A stretch of 59,738 nt of DNA from NCBI GenBank assembly GCA_020831805.1, contig JAFIFX010000016.1, positions 1-59,738 of the forward strand, written 5' to 3'. Shown piece after piece: positions 56,924 to 59,738 of the stretch. A model generated the notes under the pieces. That model had not been told where the DNA came from. It ran no database searches and saw only the letters and a list, made by a program, of their open reading frames with translations. This DNA comes from Planctomycetota bacterium (lineage in GTDB: Bacteria > Planctomycetota > Phycisphaerae > Phycisphaerales > UBA1924). A program made the position numbers and the translations under genes. Position 1 is the stretch's first letter. Every line of letters begins with the position of its first letter.

Positions 56924-57613
56924 ATGGGCGTGATGGACGAACGCTCGTCGCGGATCTTCGTGGGCGTCTGCCTGCTGGTTCTCCTGTGGATCGGGACCTA
57001 CTGGGTTTACGACCCCAGCCCCGGCAGGGCCGCGCCGTCGATCAGCTTTGATGTGCCCGAGCAGGCGAGCCCTTCGGAGCCTCGCGCCGAGCCGTCCCCA
57101 GCACAACGGCCATCGCCCCGGCCCGAGCCCGCGCCGATCACCTTCAAGCCCCCGCCCCCCACGCCGGACCCCGATCCCGGCCTGCGTGTCGCCGCCCCCC
57201 AGTTCCGTGAGCACACCGTCCGTGCCGGGGAGACCTTCGAGACCATCGCCGCCCGGTACTTTGGCTCGGAGCGGTACGGCCCGGTGGTGGCCCGCGCCAA
57301 CCCCCTGCGTGATCCCAGGCGTTTGCGCGCCGGGGATGTCGTGCGGGTCCCGCTCGATCCCGGCAATGTGCAGGGCGTGTTGGTCCGGGCCGACGACGGC
57401 GCGCCCGCCGAGCCCCCGCCCCCCGAGACGCCTCCCGATGTGGAGTACATTGTCAAGGCCGGCGACTCACTCAGCCGCATCGCCCAGTCGTACTACGGCT
57501 CGGTCCGGCATGCCGATTTCATCTTCCAGGCGAACCGCGATGTCCTCTCCAGCCCCGACCGGCTCCGCGTCGGCCAGGTCCTCCGCCTCCCGCCGCTCCC
57601 GTCCGAAGACTGA
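56924..57613 (+). CDS. Membrane-anchored protein with two LysM domains
   Basis: A 229-residue protein: a short cytoplasmic N-terminus and one membrane segment (IFVGVCLLVLLWIGTYWVY, about 11-29). A Pro-rich linker leads to two LysM peptidoglycan-binding modules (EHTVRAGETFETIAARYFGSERYG with VVARANPLRDPRRLRAGDVVRVP, and EYIVKAGDSLSRIAQSYYGS with FQANRDVLSSPDRLRVGQVLRLP). No catalytic domain follows, so it is a cell-wall tether or scaffold. The start is at the ATG at 56924, or MDERSS at 56933. Confidence 0.9.
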   Translation: MGVMDERSSRIFVGVCLLVLLWIGTYWVYDPSPGRAAPSISFDVPEQASPSEPRAEPSPAQRPSPRPEPAPITFKPPPPTPDPDPGLRVAAPQFREHTVRAGETFETIAARYFGSERYGPVVARANPLRDPRRLRAGDVVRVPLDPGNVQGVLVRADDGAPAEPPPPETPPDVEYIVKAGDSLSRIAQSYYGSVRHADFIFQANRDVLSSPDRLRVGQVLRLPPLPSED

Positions 57614-57624
57614 GCGGCGGCCCC

Positions 57625-57630
57625 TATCAT
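57625..57630 (+). promoter_or_regulatory. Putative -10 (TATCAT) of the epimerase gene
   Basis: TATCAT ends 7 nt before the ATG at 57638. An ATG overlapping the hexamer at 57629 is a less likely start. Confidence 0.4.
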
Positions 57631-57637
57631 GCCACCC

Positions 57638-58717
57638 ATGCCCAAAGCCCCGAGCGAACCCATCCAGCAGCCGGTCTACATCGTGACGGGCGGGGCCGGA
57701 TTCATCGGCTCCAACCTCGTCGCCGAGCTGATGCGTCGTCATCCCGACGCCCACATCTATGTGGTCGACGACTTCCGCACCGGCTCCTACGCCAACATCG
57801 TCGAGGCCTGCGAGCGGGCCGGGGTGGGGCCGTTCACCGGCACCGTCATGCCCGACGACATCGCCGAGCTGAACTGGCAGCCGGCCATCGAGGGCCTGCA
57901 ACCGCGGGCGGTCTTCCACCTCGCCGCCATCACCGACACGCTCGAGTTCGACGAGAAGAAGATGCTCGGCGTTAACACCGAGCCGTTCTCCGACATCCTC
58001 GACGCCTGCGCCGGGGCGGGCGTGCCCCTCGTATACGCGTCGAGCGGCGCGACCTACGGCACGCCGCCCGAGTCCGAATCGCGCACGCCCTTCCCCGAGT
58101 CCGCCGCCGGCGTTCCCCAGAATGTCTACGGCTTCAGCAAGTGGCTCATGGACGCCGAACTCGTCCGCCATTTCGAGAGCTGTCGGCGCGAGGGTGAGCG
58201 TCTGCCGCATGTGGTGGGCCTGCGGTACTTCAATGTGTTCGGGCCCGGCGAGGGCCGCAAGGGCAAGATGGCCTCGATGGTCTGGCATCTGACCAACCAG
58301 ATCCTCGACGGCAAACGCCCGCGCTTGTTCAAGCACGGCGAGCACGAGCGCGACCAGGTCTTCGTGGACGATGTCGTCGCCTGCACCCTGGCCGCCGCCG
58401 AGAAGGGCGCCGCCCCTGGCGTCTACAACTGCGGCTCGGGCCGGACGACCTCGTTCAACCAGATCGTCGAGGCGATCAACGAGGCCCTGGGCACCGGCGT
58501 GGAGCCGGAGTACTTCGACATGCCCGCCGAGATGATCGCCACCTACCAGCATTACACCTGCGCCGACATGAGCGCCGCCGCTCAGGCCTTCGGGCACCGT
58601 CCGAGCTGGTCCCCCATGGACGCCATGATGAAATACGCCCGACAGATCGTCGCCGACCGCCAGCGGCTCGGCCTGCCCATCCGGATTGACAGCGTGAGCA
58701 GCGGAGCGACGGCGTGA
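57638..58717 (+). CDS. NAD-dependent nucleotide-sugar epimerase, HldD-like
   Basis: A 359-residue extended short-chain dehydrogenase. Rossmann motif [12 protein letters not shown] near the N-terminus, ASSGATYG, and the catalytic YGFSK (Tyr-x3-Lys). [26 protein letters not shown] strongly resembles ADP-glycero-manno-heptose 6-epimerase (HldD/RfaD). The following [16 protein letters not shown] also fits. It overlaps the next gene by 4 nt (GTGA). With the UDP-xylose synthase-like partner and the KDO genes elsewhere, this indicates surface polysaccharide or LPS-core sugar synthesis. The exact substrate is inferred. Confidence 0.85.
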   Translation: MPKAPSEPIQQPVYIVTGGAGFIGSNLVAELMRRHPDAHIYVVDDFRTGSYANIVEACERAGVGPFTGTVMPDDIAELNWQPAIEGLQPRAVFHLAAITDTLEFDEKKMLGVNTEPFSDILDACAGAGVPLVYASSGATYGTPPESESRTPFPESAAGVPQNVYGFSKWLMDAELVRHFESCRREGERLPHVVGLRYFNVFGPGEGRKGKMASMVWHLTNQILDGKRPRLFKHGEHERDQVFVDDVVACTLAAAEKGAAPGVYNCGSGRTTSFNQIVEAINEALGTGVEPEYFDMPAEMIATYQHYTCADMSAAAQAFGHRPSWSPMDAMMKYARQIVADRQRLGLPIRIDSVSSGATA

Positions 58718-59688
58718 CGATCAAACGGGTTCTTGTGACCGGCGGCGCGGGCTTCCTCGGCTCGCACCTGTGCGAGCGTCTGATCGCCCAGGGGCACGAT
58801 GTGATCTGCGCCGACAACTTCTTCACCAGCCAGAAGACCAATGTCCAGCACCTGCTCGACCACCACAACTTCGAGCTGATCCGCCACGACATCACCCACC
58901 CGCTGTGGCTGGAGGTCGACGAGATCTACAACCTCGCCTGCCCCGCCGCCCCGGGCCACTACCAGTACAACCCGATCAAGACCATGAAGACCTCGGTCAT
59001 GGGCGCGATCAACATGCTCGGCATGGCCAAGCGGTGCAACGCCCGGATTCTCCAGGCCTCCACCAGCGAGGTCTACGGCGACCCCGAGGTCCACCCCCAG
59101 CCCGAGTCCTACCGCGGCAATGTCAACCCCATCGGCCCCCGCGCCTGCTACGACGAGGGCAAGCGTGCCGCCGAGACGCTGTTCATGGACTACTACCGCA
59201 AGCACCGGCTGGACATCCGGGTCGCGCGGATCTTCAACACCTACGGGCCGCGCATGCACCCCTTCGACGGGCGCGTCGTGTCCAACTTCATCCGCCAGGC
59301 CCTCGCCGGCGAGGACATCACCATCTTCGGCGACGGCTCCCAGTCCCGCTCGTTCTGCTACCGGGACGATCTCGTCGAGGGGCTGATCCGCCTGATGGAG
59401 GCCGAGGGCGAGGGCATCCACCTGCCCATCAACATCGGCAACCCCGGCGAGTTCACCATCCGCCAGCTCGCCGAGATCACCATCGAGCTGACCGGCTCGT
59501 CCAGCAGGCTCGTCTTCGAGCCCCTGCCCGAGGACGACCCGACCCAGCGCCAGCCCAACATCGCCCGGGCCAAGCGTCTGCTGGGCTGGGAGCCCACCGT
59601 CCTGCTCCATGAAGGCCTCAAGGACACCATCGCCTACTTCCAATCCATCGAGTTGTCCGACTTCCGGGCCCCGACCCCGAACTACTAG
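58714..59688 (+). CDS. UDP-glucuronate decarboxylase-like (UDP-xylose synthase)
   Basis: A 324-residue extended short-chain dehydrogenase. [79 protein letters not shown] and the catalytic [12 protein letters not shown] are the diagnostic set for UDP-xylose synthase. The Glu and Arg residues of the decarboxylase signature are present. The GTG start overlaps the stop of the HldD-like gene, so they are coupled. It makes UDP-xylose from UDP-glucuronate for glycan synthesis. Confidence 0.9.
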   Translation: MTIKRVLVTGGAGFLGSHLCERLIAQGHDVICADNFFTSQKTNVQHLLDHHNFELIRHDITHPLWLEVDEIYNLACPAAPGHYQYNPIKTMKTSVMGAINMLGMAKRCNARILQASTSEVYGDPEVHPQPESYRGNVNPIGPRACYDEGKRAAETLFMDYYRKHRLDIRVARIFNTYGPRMHPFDGRVVSNFIRQALAGEDITIFGDGSQSRSFCYRDDLVEGLIRLMEAEGEGIHLPINIGNPGEFTIRQLAEITIELTGSSSRLVFEPLPEDDPTQRQPNIARAKRLLGWEPTVLLHEGLKDTIAYFQSIELSDFRAPTPNY

Positions 59689-59738
59689 AGCGGTTCTACG
59701 CCGGATGTAGCGTGTAGCCGCAGTGTCGGAAGCAGTTG

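Overview
The window is a continuous stretch of GC-rich chromosome (I estimate two thirds to 70% G+C by eye), densely coded on both strands. It most likely comes from a Phycisphaerae-type planctomycete. The pointers are: a prepilin-like protein with an H-x9-DG motif (28501-29553); a secreted protein ending in paired dockerin-like repeats and a terminal Gly-Cys (29719-32418); KDO and lipopolysaccharide-export genes (kdsD, kdsB and a very large LptC/OstA-like protein); and a kdsB-pyrG gene order that, as I recall, is also found in Chlamydiae. I saw no rRNA, tRNA, CRISPR array or prophage. The only mobile-type unit is a RAYT/REP-like element.

Layout. 1-868: contig edge with a 16-C run, then an isolated nuoC with a terminator. 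868-5890 (minus): glycosyltransferase, kdsD and an LptC/OstA-like protein, an envelope cluster. 6002-7554: a lipoprotein gene divergent from scpA. 7657-9553 (minus): a degenerate aspartokinase/homoserine-dehydrogenase-like protein preceded by a structured leader that looks like an attenuator. 9694-13701: hrpA. 14030-15585 (minus): a TPR protein coupled to a sigma-like protein with a membrane segment and three GEQSGGR repeats. 15848-18250: a small secreted protein, panD, a flavin reductase and elbB. 18301-20437: a Y-family polymerase and a sirtuin. 20442-27287: the complete histidine-utilisation pathway, as two convergent pairs (hutG-hutI and hutH-hutU) separated by a DUF2071 gene and the RAYT element. 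27370-28347: a ctlX-like hydrolase divergent from hutH. 28501-36980: prepilin, dockerin protein, an active/inactive M16 peptidase pair and a LamG-like protein. 36977-39102 (minus): def, fmt and a small zincin. 39204-43433: TPR protein, kdsB, pyrG. 43858-46590: an unknown gene, panC, gcvT. 46594-49314: phoU, eno and a Nudix hydrolase. 49332-51456: two adjacent intramembrane proteases (site-2 and rhomboid types) sharing a C-terminal tail. 51487-56860: tgt, yajC and a fused secDF. 56924-59688: a LysM protein and two nucleotide-sugar epimerase-family enzymes.

Three window-wide or regulatory signals stand out. (1) The tetranucleotide ACGT is almost absent: I found 11 copies by eye where base composition predicts well over a hundred, and Asp, Asn, His and Tyr codons switch from NAC to NAT before codons starting GT. 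(2) About a dozen genes without a Shine-Dalgarno have a TANNNT hexamer ending 5-8 nt before the start codon, which suggests widespread leaderless transcription. (3) The leader of the homoserine-dehydrogenase-like gene can form mutually exclusive antiterminator and terminator hairpins downstream of a short Cys/Met/Trp-rich reading frame.

All functional calls come from reading motifs. No database search or computation was run.
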